From contig NZ_CP047984.1 in the NCBI RefSeq assembly GCF_009931655.1, positions 3,179,001 through 3,243,000 of the forward strand: DNA of 64,000 bases, written 5' to 3'. The notes under the pieces were generated by a model. That model had not been told where the DNA came from and searched no databases. It was given only the letters and a program-made list of their open reading frames with translations. The stretch comes from Pontibacter russatus (lineage in GTDB: Bacteria; Bacteroidota; Bacteroidia; Cytophagales; Hymenobacteraceae). Positions 1 through 9,077 of the stretch are shown here, piece after piece. A program made the position numbers and the translations under genes. Within the stretch, counting starts at the first letter, position 1. Every line of letters begins with the position of its first letter.

Positions 1-2354
1 GCGCGGGAGCGGTCAATGTTGATGACGATTTCGGGTTTGCTGTCTTCCAGGTCGGACCGGAGCTCCTCGATGCCCCCAATACCCTGCTGCCCGATATAGG
101 CCTCCACCTGCTTCGAGAGCCTGATCAGCTCCGGGAAATCCTCCCCGGCAATCTCGATGCTGATGGGTTTGCCCACGGGCGGCCCGCTCTGCTCTTTGTC
201 CACGGTGATGTCGGCACCCGGAATGCCCTGCACCGCCTTGCGTATCTCCGTCAGGTACTCGGCGGAAGTCTGCTCGCCGGTACGGTCCATGAACTCTATG
301 AAAGCCACCGTTACCTTGCCTTTGTGCGACTGGGGCGTAACGCTGCGCTCATTCTGGTCTCCGGCCCCGATGGCCACGTTGGATATCACCGACTCCACAT
401 CCGGGTTGTCCTCCCCGATGACGCCATAAATGCGCTTCTCCACCAGCTTCGTCACGGAGTCCGTCACGGCTTGGTCTGTGCCGACGGGCATGTTGATATA
501 GGTATACACGAAGTTGGGGTCAGAATCTGGGAAGAACACGACCTTCGGTGAGCGGATGCCGATGAGCACGAAAGACAGGAGCAGCAGCACCCATATGCTG
601 GCAAACACCCACACGGGCCGCCAGGAAACCAGCATCCAGCGCAGCAGGCGCTCGTAGCCACGCATGAAGCGGGGCAGCGTGTTGCTCTGAAACCCGTTGA
701 TTAGGCGCGTGAATACAAATTTGTTGAGCGCCACCAGCAGCACCGCCAGCACAATGAGGTTAGCAGTGCCATACCACCCGATGCTATAGCACACCACGGC
801 CACGGCCAGCGCGACCCCGTTGAGGATGGCAAACCTGCGGCGGGAGTTTGGTGACACCTGCTGCTCGTGCTCCTTCCGCATGAAGGACACTGCAAATACC
901 GGGTTCATGATAAAAGCCACCAGCAGCGACGCCGCCAGCGTGATGATGAGCGTGATGGGCAGGTACTGCATGAAATTGCCCACGATGCCCGGCCAGAAGA
1001 GCAGCGGGAAAAACGGGGCGATGGTAGTGAGCGTGCCCGCCAGCACCGGCACAAACACCTCCCCGGCCGCTTCTTTTGCCGCCTTATCAATGCTCAGGCT
1101 GGACTGGTGGTAAATGCGGTGCGTATTTTCTATCACCACGATGGCGTCGTCCACCACGATGCCGAGCGCCAGCAGAAAGGCGAACAGCACAATCATGTTG
1201 AGCGAAACGCCGAAGAAGTACAGGACGATGAAAGCAATGCACATGGATATAGGCACCGACAGCCCTACAAAGATGGCGTTGGTGGTGCCCATGAAAAACA
1301 TCAGGATGAGCGTGACCAGCACAAAGCCGATGATGATGGTGTTGATCAGGTCGTTGAGGGTGTGCCGCGTCATGGTAGACTGCTCGCCGGTAACGGTAAT
1401 CTTTAGGTCGTCAGGCAGCACGGTGCCCTGCATCTCCTCAATTATAGCATGGATATTGTCTGAGGCCTCAATCAGGTTCTCGCCGCTGCGCTTGATCACG
1501 TTCAGGGTAATGACGGGGGCGTTGTCGAGGCGGGCGTAGCTCTCCTGCTCCTCAAAGCCCTCTTTCACTTCTGCGATGTCGCCCAGGCGTATGTCGCCGC
1601 CCGCCACCGACTGCACGACGATATCGGCGATCCTGGCCGGATCTTCGTACTGCCCCACCACCCGCACCGAGCGCTTCATCTCCCCGACGGTCACGTTGCC
1701 GCCGGAAATGGTCATGTTCTCGCGGGCAATGGCGTTCACGATATCGTTGAAGGTAACTTTGGCTGCCTGCATCTTGTACATGTCCACGTTCACCTGCACC
1801 TCCTTGTCCAGGGCGCCCACCATATCCACGCGCGTAATCTCGGGCATCGACTCAATGCGGTCCTGCAGGTCTTCGGCGTAGTTCTTCAGCCGGTCGAGGC
1901 TGTAGTTACCCGACACGTTCACGTACATGATCGGAAACTCAGAGAAGTTGATCTCCTGTACGTCCGGGTCCTGGTCGAGGTCGGTGGGAAGGTCGGTGCG
2001 GGCCTTGTCCACGGCGTCTTTCACCAGCTGCTTGGCGGCCGTCACATCCACATCGGTGTTAAATTCCACCGTAATCATCGAGAAGTCCTGGATGGAGTTG
2101 GACGTGATTTCCTTCACGCCGGAGACAGCCTTCAGCTGCTTCTCGATGGGCCGAGTCACCAGGTTCTCCACATCGGAGGGGGAGGTGCCGGGGTATATGG
2201 TGCCCACGAAAACAGTCGGAATCACAATGTCCGGGAAGTTTTCCTTCTGCAGATTTATATAGGAGAAGATCCCCGCCACGGTAATAATAATGGTCATGAT
2301 ATAGATGCTCGTTCTATTATCGATAGACCAACTGGTTGGCTTAAACTGCTTCAT
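1..2354 (-). CDS. RND efflux pump inner-membrane transporter (AcrB/HAE1 type), partial
   Basis: This is the drug/proton antiporter subunit of a tripartite efflux pump in the inner membrane. About 784 N-terminal residues are visible; the frame is open to the window edge, so roughly a quarter of a typical 1,040-residue protein lies outside. It opens with MKQFKPTSWSIDNR and a first membrane helix at about residues 15-32. A large periplasmic porter domain follows, then a helix bundle with the proton-relay segment GIVVDDAIVVIENTHR. It starts 20 bases after the adaptor gene and is the last visible gene of the tetR-TolC-adaptor-pump operon. Family assignment is firm; the substrate cannot be read from the sequence. 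Confidence 0.95.
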   Translation of the reverse strand, partial: MKQFKPTSWSIDNRTSIYIMTIIITVAGIFSYINLQKENFPDIVIPTVFVGTIYPGTSPSDVENLVTRPIEKQLKAVSGVKEITSNSIQDFSMITVEFNTDVDVTAAKQLVKDAVDKARTDLPTDLDQDPDVQEINFSEFPIMYVNVSGNYSLDRLKNYAEDLQDRIESMPEITRVDMVGALDKEVQVNVDMYKMQAAKVTFNDIVNAIARENMTISGGNVTVGEMKRSVRVVGQYEDPARIADIVVQSVAGGDIRLGDIAEVKEGFEEQESYARLDNAPVITLNVIKRSGENLIEASDNIHAIIEEMQGTVLPDDLKITVTGEQSTMTRHTLNDLINTIIIGFVLVTLILMFFMGTTNAIFVGLSVPISMCIAFIVLYFFGVSLNMIVLFAFLLALGIVVDDAIVVIENTHRIYHQSSLSIDKAAKEAAGEVFVPVLAGTLTTIAPFFPLLFWPGIVGNFMQYLPITLIITLAASLLVAFIMNPVFAVSFMRKEHEQQVSPNSRRRFAILNGVALAVAVVCYSIGWYGTANLIVLAVLLVALNKFVFTRLINGFQSNTLPRFMRGYERLLRWMLVSWRPVWVFASIWVLLLLSFVLIGIRSPKVVFFPDSDPNFVYTYINMPVGTDQAVTDSVTKLVEKRIYGVIGEDNPDVESVISNVAIGAGDQNERSVTPQSHKGKVTVAFIEFMDRTGEQTSAEYLTEIRKAVQGIPGADITVDKEQSGPPVGKPISIEIAGEDFPELIRLSKQVEAYIGQQGIGGIEELRSDLEDSKPEIVINIDRSR

Positions 2355-2374
2355 AGTTCTATGCTTGTAAGTCC

Positions 2375-3538
2375 TTATATCTGGCTGAGGCTTTCCTGCT
2401 CAAATACCACGGGCTGCCCTTCGTTCAGGTCCCGGAAACCCGCCGTAATCACCTGTTCGTTGCCTGTGAGCCCGCGCAGCACCTCTACCTTGCCGTTGTA
2501 GCTCATGCCCGTCTCAACCTCTTTGCGCGCGGCCACATAGCGGTCGCCCTCTTTTTGGGCTATATATACATAAGCTTTGTTTTCGTCCCGCTGCACAAGG
2601 TTCACCGGCACTACCACCACGCTATCGTTGCTGTAGTCCTGTATGCGCACCACGGCCACCATGTTCGGGCGCAACGCAATATCATTTTCATCTTTAAAGC
2701 GAAGCTCCACGGTGAAGGCGCGGCTGGTGGGGTCTATATAGCGGCCAACCACATCCACCTCCATCTCCACCTCTTTGTCCAGGTCGGGGAAGTAGACCAT
2801 GGCCTCGTCGCCTTTATTTATTTTGGACTGATACGCCTCCGACACCTCGGCCACGATCTTTCCGCCCTGCGTGTTCACCACCCGGATGATGCCCATGCCC
2901 GGCATCACGGCCTCGCCCGCGTTGGGCACCACATCGTCTACCACGCCGCTGATGGGCGCTTTCACGTTGAACTGCTCGCGCTGCTGCTGCAGTGTGGCGA
3001 GGCTGCGCTCCAGCGCCTCTTTGTTGTTTTTGGCCGTGAGGTACTGCATCTCCGTGCCGATTTTCTGGTCCCACAGGTTTTTTTGCTTCTCGTAGGCTAT
3101 CTCGGCCAGGTCGAGGCGCGTCTGCAGTTCGGCCATGTTCTGCTCCAGCACCTGCGCATCGATGGTGGCCATGGTCTGGCCCTTGGAGACGCGGTCGCCG
3201 CGGTTTACGCGCATGCTGGTCAGCACGCCGCCTACTTTGGGGCTCACCAACACGTTCTGATTGAAATCAACGCGGCCCTGCACCTCCAGGTAATGGCGGA
3301 AGGTGTCCTGCGCCGCCGTGGCCACGCTCACCGGCACCGTTTTCTTTTCGGTCGCCACGGTTTTGCCATCGGCTTTCAACTCTTCCTCCAGCGCGGCAAT
3401 CTGTTGCTCCAGGCTCTCCCGCTGTTTTTTCAGCTCGGCCAGTTGCGCCTCTTTGTCTCCGCTTTCCCCGCAGGCCGCTAGGCCGAGCAGCAGGGCAACA
3501 GCATATATCCCGATGTTTCGTTTCATTTTCTTTTTCAC
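2375..3538 (-). CDS. RND efflux periplasmic adaptor (HlyD/AcrA-type membrane fusion lipoprotein)
   Basis: The 387-residue protein joins the inner-membrane pump to the outer-membrane channel. The N-terminus has a lipoprotein signal ending in LGLAAC, so it is probably lipid-anchored in the periplasm. A short coiled coil follows (about residues 27-60, heptads rich in Leu, Glu and Gln). Next are the biotinyl-lipoyl-like half-motif (NVLVSPKVGGVLTSMRVNRG), a longer alpha hairpin at about 125-190, the second half-motif (NVKAPISGVVDDVVPNAGE), and beta-barrel and membrane-proximal domains. Two in-frame ATGs lie close together at the start (MKKKMKR) and either could be used. It sits 12 bases after the TolC-like gene in the same operon. 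Confidence 0.95.
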   Translation of the reverse strand: MKKKMKRNIGIYAVALLLGLAACGESGDKEAQLAELKKQRESLEQQIAALEEELKADGKTVATEKKTVPVSVATAAQDTFRHYLEVQGRVDFNQNVLVSPKVGGVLTSMRVNRGDRVSKGQTMATIDAQVLEQNMAELQTRLDLAEIAYEKQKNLWDQKIGTEMQYLTAKNNKEALERSLATLQQQREQFNVKAPISGVVDDVVPNAGEAVMPGMGIIRVVNTQGGKIVAEVSEAYQSKINKGDEAMVYFPDLDKEVEMEVDVVGRYIDPTSRAFTVELRFKDENDIALRPNMVAVVRIQDYSNDSVVVVPVNLVQRDENKAYVYIAQKEGDRYVAARKEVETGMSYNGKVEVLRGLTGNEQVITAGFRDLNEGQPVVFEQESLSQI

Positions 3539-3550
3539 AGTTTTTAGTTT

Positions 3551-5020
3551 TTATTTCGTGAGTAAGGTGCCGGTGGCTTTGTCGAGGTTCACTTTGGCGA
3601 TCAGGGCGTCGTACATGGCGGCGTAGTAATTGGTCTGGGCCTCGCGCAGGTCAGTTTCCGCCGACACCACCTCCAGGTTGGTGCCCACGCCCTCCTGAAA
3701 CTTTATCTTGGCTACGCGGGCAATCTCCCCGGCCAGCGCCAGGTTGTCTTTCTGCGATGCCAGCACATCCAGGGCGTTCGTGAGCTCTGTGGAGGCCTGC
3801 GCCAGTTCCAGGTCTATGCGCTGGCGCAGTGTCTCGAAGCCGAGTTTTGTGTTCTCCAGGGCGATTTTCGCCTGCTGCACCTGGTAGTGCTTGCGCAGCC
3901 CGTCAAAAATGGGCACCTGCAGCTGCGCCCCCACATAGCCGAAGTCGAACCAGTTGCGGTTGGTGGTGTTGCTGCTGCCCGCATGCACCTCCAGCACATC
4001 CGACAGCGAAGAGCCGACGCCACTGTAGCCGTAGCGGGCGTTGAGGTACAGTTTGGGCAGGTAACCGGATTTTTTGTTGCGCAGGTCCAACTCCGCCAGG
4101 TCGCGCTGCGTCTCCAGCAGCGAAAACTCGATGCGGTTGCTGTAGCTGAAGCCCTGCGGGTTTACCTTGTTCATATCCACCTCTATCTCCGCCAGCTCGT
4201 CTGTCAGCAGGAGGGGCTGGTTCTGGTCCAGTCCCATCTGGAACTTGAGCAGGCTCTCGCTCAGCTGCATCAGGCGCTGGGCTTTCTGGCGCTCTACCTG
4301 CAGGTTGTTCAGCTGCACCCGCAGGCGGTCCACGTCCAGCTTCTCGGCCACGCCGTTTTCGAACATCACGCCCGTCTGGTACAGCAGGGTGTCGAGGCGC
4401 ACCAGGTTCTGGTTGAGCAGTTCCATGCGCTCGCTGTTCACCAATACGCTGTAGTAGGCCTTGCTCACCTGCTCGGCCACCTCAATCTCGCTCTGCCCAG
4501 TGGTTTTGCGCGACAGTTCTGTATAGGTCTTTGCCGCTTTCAGGCCAATCAGGTACGAGCCGTCGAAAAGCAGCTGGCTGCCGGTGATGGCGGCGTTGCC
4601 CGTGTAGGGCTGCACGAAGGTGATGGCCTGCAGCCCGCCCTCGCCCGGCTGCGGCTCGGGTGTGGAGTAGGTGGGCGCCAGCGTAATGGGCTGCCCCGAT
4701 GCCAGCTGTTCCGGTGTTATCACAAAGGGGTCCAGCTCGGAGGGTGGCCCGCCGAAAGAACCGGGGTCTATCAGTGTTTTCTGGAGGATGAAGTTGTTGC
4801 CGACTTCCACGGCGGCGTTTATCTGGGGCAGGCCCATCGCCCGGATCTCGCCCACCTGCGCCTCGGCTATCCGCTGTTGGTTGCGGGTGGCCTGCAGGCT
4901 GGGGCGGTGCTGCAGGGCATAAGTCACGCTTTCCTGCAGGCTGAGCCGCAGCGGCTCCTGTGCGCGGGCTGTACCCAGCAGCGTAAGCAGGGCAATAAAC
5001 AGGTTTAAAATCTTTTTCAT
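3551..5020 (-). CDS. TolC-family outer-membrane efflux channel
   Basis: The 489-residue protein has a cleavable signal peptide (MKKILNLFIALLTLLGTARA, then QEPLRLS). Two internally repeated OEP domains follow, with long amphipathic helices typical of the TolC periplasmic tunnel. An insertion at about residues 85-135, rich in Pro, Gly and Gln, lies before the first beta strands. It would form the outer-membrane exit duct for the RND pump encoded downstream. The gene starts 28 bases after tetR and ends 12 bases before the adaptor, so the four genes look like one transcript. Confidence 0.95.
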   Translation of the reverse strand: MKKILNLFIALLTLLGTARAQEPLRLSLQESVTYALQHRPSLQATRNQQRIAEAQVGEIRAMGLPQINAAVEVGNNFILQKTLIDPGSFGGPPSELDPFVITPEQLASGQPITLAPTYSTPEPQPGEGGLQAITFVQPYTGNAAITGSQLLFDGSYLIGLKAAKTYTELSRKTTGQSEIEVAEQVSKAYYSVLVNSERMELLNQNLVRLDTLLYQTGVMFENGVAEKLDVDRLRVQLNNLQVERQKAQRLMQLSESLLKFQMGLDQNQPLLLTDELAEIEVDMNKVNPQGFSYSNRIEFSLLETQRDLAELDLRNKKSGYLPKLYLNARYGYSGVGSSLSDVLEVHAGSSNTTNRNWFDFGYVGAQLQVPIFDGLRKHYQVQQAKIALENTKLGFETLRQRIDLELAQASTELTNALDVLASQKDNLALAGEIARVAKIKFQEGVGTNLEVVSAETDLREAQTNYYAAMYDALIAKVNLDKATGTLLTK

Positions 5021-5048
5021 AATTTATATAGGTAGGGGGTATCGGTAC

Positions 5049-5687
5049 TTATTCTTCTTCATTCACCTGTTTCAGCTCATTTATCAGCTTGTGCCCCTTC
5101 AGCGTGGCGATGCCCAGCATATAGTGCTCCAGCACGGCCATCTGCACGCGCCGGGCGTCGTAGTGGTGCGGCGGGAAAACTATGGGGTTGAAGGGCAGCT
5201 CTATCAGGACCAGGCGCATGCGCGCCATCACGTCCACGTCCAGATCCTGCCGAAACAACCCTTCCTTCATCCCGCGCCTGATGTTGTCCCTTACTTTTTC
5301 CAGTATATAGCCGTTCTTGTGCTGCATCCACAGGTCCCAACTGGCCGGGTGGTACTTCTGCAGGTCATGGAAAATGGAGGGGTGCATGTTGGAGAACACC
5401 CGCTTGGAGAGCGCCACCACCTGGAAAAGCTCCTCGATGGCGTTGCCGGATGTCTCGATAAAGCACTCGCAGTCCTGCTGCACGTCGGTCAGGTAGGCTT
5501 CGAGGGCCTCATATATCACCTGGTCCTTGTTCCGGAACCACTTGTACAGCGTCTTTTTCGACATAGACAGGTGCTGCGCAATGTCGTCCATCGACACGCT
5601 TTTGATGCCCCGCTGGCAGAACATGCCAAAGGCCGCCTGCAGTATCTTGTCCTTTGCTTCCGCTTTTTCTGCTAGTTCTGTGTCCAT
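5049..5687 (-). CDS. TetR/AcrR-family transcriptional regulator
   Basis: A 212-residue one-component repressor. The N-terminal helix-turn-helix is clear at about residues 15-60 (ILQAAFGMFCQRGIKSVSMD, then IAQHLSMSKKTLYKWFRNKD). The rest is an all-helical ligand-binding and dimerisation domain with no recognisable ligand signature. As the first gene of the efflux operon it most likely represses its own operon and is released by a pump substrate. An inverted repeat with 8-bp arms at 5702-5733, only 15 bases upstream of the start, is the natural operator candidate. Confidence 0.93.
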   Translation of the reverse strand: MDTELAEKAEAKDKILQAAFGMFCQRGIKSVSMDDIAQHLSMSKKTLYKWFRNKDQVIYEALEAYLTDVQQDCECFIETSGNAIEELFQVVALSKRVFSNMHPSIFHDLQKYHPASWDLWMQHKNGYILEKVRDNIRRGMKEGLFRQDLDVDVMARMRLVLIELPFNPIVFPPHHYDARRVQMAVLEHYMLGIATLKGHKLINELKQVNEEE

Positions 5688-5701
5688 ATGGGCGTAAAAC
5701 T

Positions 5702-5733
5702 ACGGAAACATTTTTCATTTCAAAAGTTTCCGT
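5702..5733. promoter_or_regulatory. Candidate TetR operator (inverted repeat)
   Basis: ACGGAAAC at 5702-5709 is repeated as its exact reverse complement GTTTCCGT at 5726-5733. The inner flanks are also partly complementary, so the match extends as GGAAAC followed by a T-run against an A-run followed by GTTTCC. It sits 15 bases upstream of the tetR start codon, where binding would block the efflux operon promoter. Operator function is inferred from position and symmetry only. Confidence 0.5.
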
Positions 5734-6100
5734 ATCATGAAATCGTTAACAGAACTTCCCGCTAAAAGTTTGCTTCTGTTTAAAATACAAAGGGTTATGG
5801 AAGGGGTGGCGTGCCGAAGGAGCACTGTTGGCAGCGCATATGCTCTATCAACTGCTGTGTTATATATACAGATGGCCTTCTGTAATCGAGCAAAAGCAAG
5901 CCGGGCCGCAAGAGAAGAAATCCGGATAGATCGGCAGATTTAAATAAAAAATTTTTTGCTTTGCCAGTCTTTTTTTCTGGCGGAGGCTCCTGCTGCCAGG
6001 TCTTACTTGTGAGTCTGCTTCATCGCTGTTCAGTATATATGCTATATATGCCGGTAGCAGAACAAGGCAAGAAATATATTGCATATTATGAAAAAATGAG
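5734..6100. other. Intergenic stretch without a convincing gene
   Basis: Between the tetR operator region and the rimO terminator I see no credible coding sequence. The few open frames here are short, have odd composition and lack homology-like features. The stretch contains several TATATA tracts (for example near 5865 and 6035-6045) and T-rich runs near 5950-5975. There is no clear promoter of the TAnnTTTG type. Confidence 0.6.
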
Positions 6101-6142
6101 AAAGCCCCGCAGGCATATGGCCTACGGGGCTTTTTATATATA
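6101..6142 (-). terminator. Intrinsic terminator after rimO
   Basis: The arms AAAGCCCCGCAGGC (6101-6114) and GCCTACGGGGCTTT (6120-6133) pair over 14 positions with one mismatch. On the minus strand the stem is followed by a T-rich tract (6100-6091). It lies about 12 bases past the rimO stop. The outer side merges into a TATATATA tract. Confidence 0.8.
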
Positions 6143-6153
6143 AAGGAATGCGC

Positions 6154-7467
6154 CTATGCTACCACTTCCCCATATAGGTCGAAGTCGGAGGAGGCGGTGA
6201 TTCTGACGTTGGCGAAGTCTCCCAGGCGCACATAGGTGTTAGCGGCGGGCACCAGCACCTCGTTGTCTACCTCCGGGGAGTCGTATTGGGTGCGGCCCAC
6301 GAAGTAACCGCTCTCCTTGCGGTCGAAGAGCACTTTGTAGGCCTTTCCTATTTTTGCCTCGTTCAGCTCCACCGAAATGCCCTGCTGCAGCTCCATGATG
6401 GCGTCGGCGCGCTCCTGTTTCACCTCCTCTGGCACGTTGTCCTCCAACGTAAACGAGTGCGTGTTGTCCTCGTGCGAGTACGTGAAGATGCCCAGGCGGT
6501 CGAATTTTGTTTCCTCCACCCAGTCATACAGCTCCCGGAAATCCTGGTCTGTCTCGCCGGGGTGGCCCGCAATCAAGGTTGTTCTCAAGGCAATGTCCGG
6601 CACGCGCTGGCGGATAGTGTCGACCAGCTCGATGGTGCGGCGCTTGCTGATGCCGCGGCGCATCGTCTTCAGCATGCTGTCGGAGATGTGCTGCAGCGGC
6701 ATGTCGAGGTACTTGCAAATGTTGTCGCGCTCGTTCATCACGTCAAACGCCTCCATCGGGAACTGCGACGGGTAAGCGTACTGCATTCTGATCCACTCAA
6801 TGCCCTCCACATCCGACAGGTTGCGCAGCAGGTCCGCCAGTTTGCGCTCGCCGTAGTGCTGCAGGCCGTAATAGGTCAGGTCCTGGGCAATCAGCACCAG
6901 TTCTTTCGTGCCCATGCCAGCCAGGCGCTTTGCCTCCTTCACCAGGTCTTCAATGGGGCGGTCCACGTGCTTGCCGCGCATCAGCGGAATGGCGCAGAAG
7001 GAGCAGGGGCGGTTGCAGCCTTCGGCAATCTTAAAATAGGCGAAGTGGGATGGCGTGGTGAGCAGGCGCTCCCCGATCAGCTCGTGCTTGTAATCCGCCT
7101 CCAGCGTTTTGAGCAGGCGCGGCAGTTCCAGCGTGCCGAAGTAAGCGTCCACCTGCGGTATCTCTGCTTCCAGAGAGTCTTTGTAGCGCTGCGACAGGCA
7201 GCCGGTGACATATAGCTTGTCTATCCGGCCCGCCTCTTTGGCGTCGGCGTAGCGCAGAATGGTGTCGATGGACTCCTGCTTGGCGTTGTCGATAAAGCCG
7301 CAGGTGTTCACGATGATGATGTTGGAGTCGTCCTTCTCGGACTCGTGCGCCACGTCAAAATCGTTGGCGCGCAGCTGCCCCATCAGCACTTCCGAATCCA
7401 CCACATTTTTGGAGCAACCTAACGTGATGACGTTTACTTTATCTTTTTTGAGCGATCTTACTTTCAC
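6154..7467 (-). CDS. rimO: Ribosomal protein S12 methylthiotransferase RimO
   Basis: A radical SAM enzyme that adds a methylthio group to the conserved aspartate of ribosomal protein S12. The 437 residues match the usual family length. The N-terminal UPF0004 domain carries its three cluster cysteines (LGCSKN, NTCGF, VTGCLSQRY). The radical SAM core has the standard CX3CX2C motif (CNRPCSFC) followed by MRGKHVDRP. A TRAM domain forms the C-terminus and would bind S12. RimO is preferred over MiaB because of the LGCSKNVVDSE start and the MRGKH sequence. It is followed by a strong terminator and looks monocistronic. Confidence 0.95.
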   Translation of the reverse strand: MKVRSLKKDKVNVITLGCSKNVVDSEVLMGQLRANDFDVAHESEKDDSNIIIVNTCGFIDNAKQESIDTILRYADAKEAGRIDKLYVTGCLSQRYKDSLEAEIPQVDAYFGTLELPRLLKTLEADYKHELIGERLLTTPSHFAYFKIAEGCNRPCSFCAIPLMRGKHVDRPIEDLVKEAKRLAGMGTKELVLIAQDLTYYGLQHYGERKLADLLRNLSDVEGIEWIRMQYAYPSQFPMEAFDVMNERDNICKYLDMPLQHISDSMLKTMRRGISKRRTIELVDTIRQRVPDIALRTTLIAGHPGETDQDFRELYDWVEETKFDRLGIFTYSHEDNTHSFTLEDNVPEEVKQERADAIMELQQGISVELNEAKIGKAYKVLFDRKESGYFVGRTQYDSPEVDNEVLVPAANTYVRLGDFANVRITASSDFDLYGEVVA

Positions 7468-7664
7468 TTATATACGATTAAGGGGTATGCCATAATAGCT
7501 TAGAACCCACACAGGCTCCGATTGGTTCGTTCTGGAAACCAGCCGCAAAGGTACGATATGTTTGGCAAATAAAAGGCGGGAGCCTCCAGATACGGGCTGT
7601 ACCTGAACCTGCGAATTCTTCGCGGTACAAGATATGGTGGCCTGCAAGCGTATCACGGATGGCC

Positions 7665-8096
7665 TTAAACGGCCTTGTCTTCCGCGCATTGGCAGCAGAG
7701 GCTGGCAATCCACTCTTTGCCGACGGCCCGGCTTGCTGCCAGTTTAACCGAAATGGGCAGTTGGAAAGTGCTGACGAGCAGCGTAATGACCTTGTATAAG
7801 TTGTCGTCCCAGAGGTAGTCCGGCGATTCTAGGATGGCAATGTGCTTAAGAGGGGTGTCAGGAATTTGCCGGATGAAGTAGTTGATTACTTCTTCGGTGA
7901 GCACGCCGCCGGACGGGATGCCCGAGCTTACGAGCAGGTTCGTCACTCTTTTTTCGTGGATGGTGGCGAACAAGGAGACGATGGTTTCAAAAAATAGGGG
8001 AGACTCTACGCTCAAATCATCCGACCATCCTACGCTTAAGGTGCTGGTGGCGGCTTCATAGGCCAGCTCCATAAAGGGGCTCTCTGTTAAACTCAT
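7665..8096 (-). CDS. Hypothetical protein (143 residues)
   Basis: A small protein of unknown function with a normal mixed composition, no signal peptide and no membrane helix. The pattern of alternating strands and helices (MELAYEAATSTLSVGW, LLVSSGIPSGGVLTEEVINY, HIAILESPDYLWDDNLYKVI) resembles STAS/SpoIIAA-like or similar small alpha/beta regulators known in Bacteroidota. I cannot assign a family with confidence. It has its own upstream spacer and reads toward rimO with a 200-base gap. The coding call rests on codon composition like its neighbours and on a fold-like sequence. Confidence 0.7.
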   Translation of the reverse strand: MSLTESPFMELAYEAATSTLSVGWSDDLSVESPLFFETIVSLFATIHEKRVTNLLVSSGIPSGGVLTEEVINYFIRQIPDTPLKHIAILESPDYLWDDNLYKVITLLVSTFQLPISVKLAASRAVGKEWIASLCCQCAEDKAV

Positions 8097-8570
8097 GACG
8101 GGTGCAAATTTATATATGGGGGAGGTGTGGCTAACAGATAATTTAAGCTGGTGAGAGGCTTGGCGGGAATAGCGGCGCGGGCATCAGCACTTTCTGGCTC
8201 GCGGCTTTTCAGAATCAGTTTGGCTTCACTGGCATTATATCCTCTTTTTAGCTTAACCGACCACTTGTCCTTTACCTCATTTCAGCTCAGGGGCATTCCA
8301 TTGTCGCATATAAATTTTTAATTTACTATATAGCTCGAGCAAGGTAAATGATAAATGACATTATTCAAATTTTTGTATCAGATGAAGGCAATTGAACGCG
8401 GGGAAAAGGCAGGTTCAGGCTCTAAGGAATTATACCTGTGTTAACCTGCATGAACGATGGATTTACCCGGAGCGAGGACAGCGGGAAGGCGCTTTATAAG
8501 CTAACGCAAAGGCAAGGATGCAAGAATCCTTCCTTCAAAGGGAGCCATAACGAAGCAACAGGCGGAGGGA
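8097..8570. other. Intergenic stretch, 470 bases, no gene seen
   Basis: No open frame of plausible composition, no tRNA-like fold and no strong terminator were recognised. The middle (8300-8370) is AT-rich and could hold a promoter for the minus-strand gene ending at 7665, but no TTTG/TAnnTTTG pair with the usual spacing was found. Confidence 0.5.
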
Positions 8571-9068
8571 TCAGTAACTTGCCTCGTAATTAATCAGGAA
8601 CTCGACGTGGGTCACCTGCCCCTCCTGCACCTCCACCGGGTAAATGTTGTTCTCCCCGTCGAAGAGGTTGGCGTACAGTCCTTTCTCCTCTTTGGTGAAG
8701 AGGCTATAGACGCCGGGCTCCAGGCGGACCGCGAAATTGCCGTCAGCGTCTGTTTCGACCTCGGTCACTAAATCAGTCTGGATGTTGGCGTGGAACACGC
8801 CGTCGGTGGTGGTGGCCTGGCTGCCGTTGGTGAGCTTGTATATATACACCGTGCGCTGCACGCCCCTGCCTTTGCGGGGCGGCGCATCCGGCGAGGGCAT
8901 CTGGTTGCCCGCCTGCCACAGCACTTTGCCGCTTATGCCCTGTTCAATGGGAGTTTGCTGCGCCTGTGTGTCGGATTGCGCCACCTGCTCCTGGTTGCTT
9001 GTGGTTTGATGGGAGCCGTTGCAGCAAAAGAGCAGCAGCGCCAGCGGTAGCAGCAAAAGCTTCTCCAT
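8571..9068 (-). CDS. Putative lipoprotein with carboxypeptidase-regulatory-like (transthyretin-type) domain
   Basis: The 165-residue protein begins MEKLLLLPLALLLFCCNG, a lipoprotein signal with the lipidated cysteine at about residue 15 or 16. A low-complexity Gln/Thr/Ser linker follows. A beta-rich domain at about 45-165 then contains GKVLWQ, ETDADGNFAVRLEPGVYSLF and EFLINYEASY, the pattern of the peptidase-associated CarboxypepD_reg fold. It is separated from ftsY by only 9 bases and could be co-transcribed with it, though a functional link is not evident. Role unknown. Confidence 0.8.
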   Translation of the reverse strand: MEKLLLLPLALLLFCCNGSHQTTSNQEQVAQSDTQAQQTPIEQGISGKVLWQAGNQMPSPDAPPRKGRGVQRTVYIYKLTNGSQATTTDGVFHANIQTDLVTEVETDADGNFAVRLEPGVYSLFTKEEKGLYANLFDGENNIYPVEVQEGQVTHVEFLINYEASY

Positions 9069-9077
9069 CGTTATTCG

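Noticed and set aside
2555..3481. Long plus-strand frame opposite the efflux adaptor gene (and similar long frames opposite TolC, rimO, ftsY, amidase and btuB)
   Set aside because: These are antisense shadows of GC-rich codons; they are rich in His, Ala, Val and Arg runs and lack any motif, while the opposite strand has clear domains.
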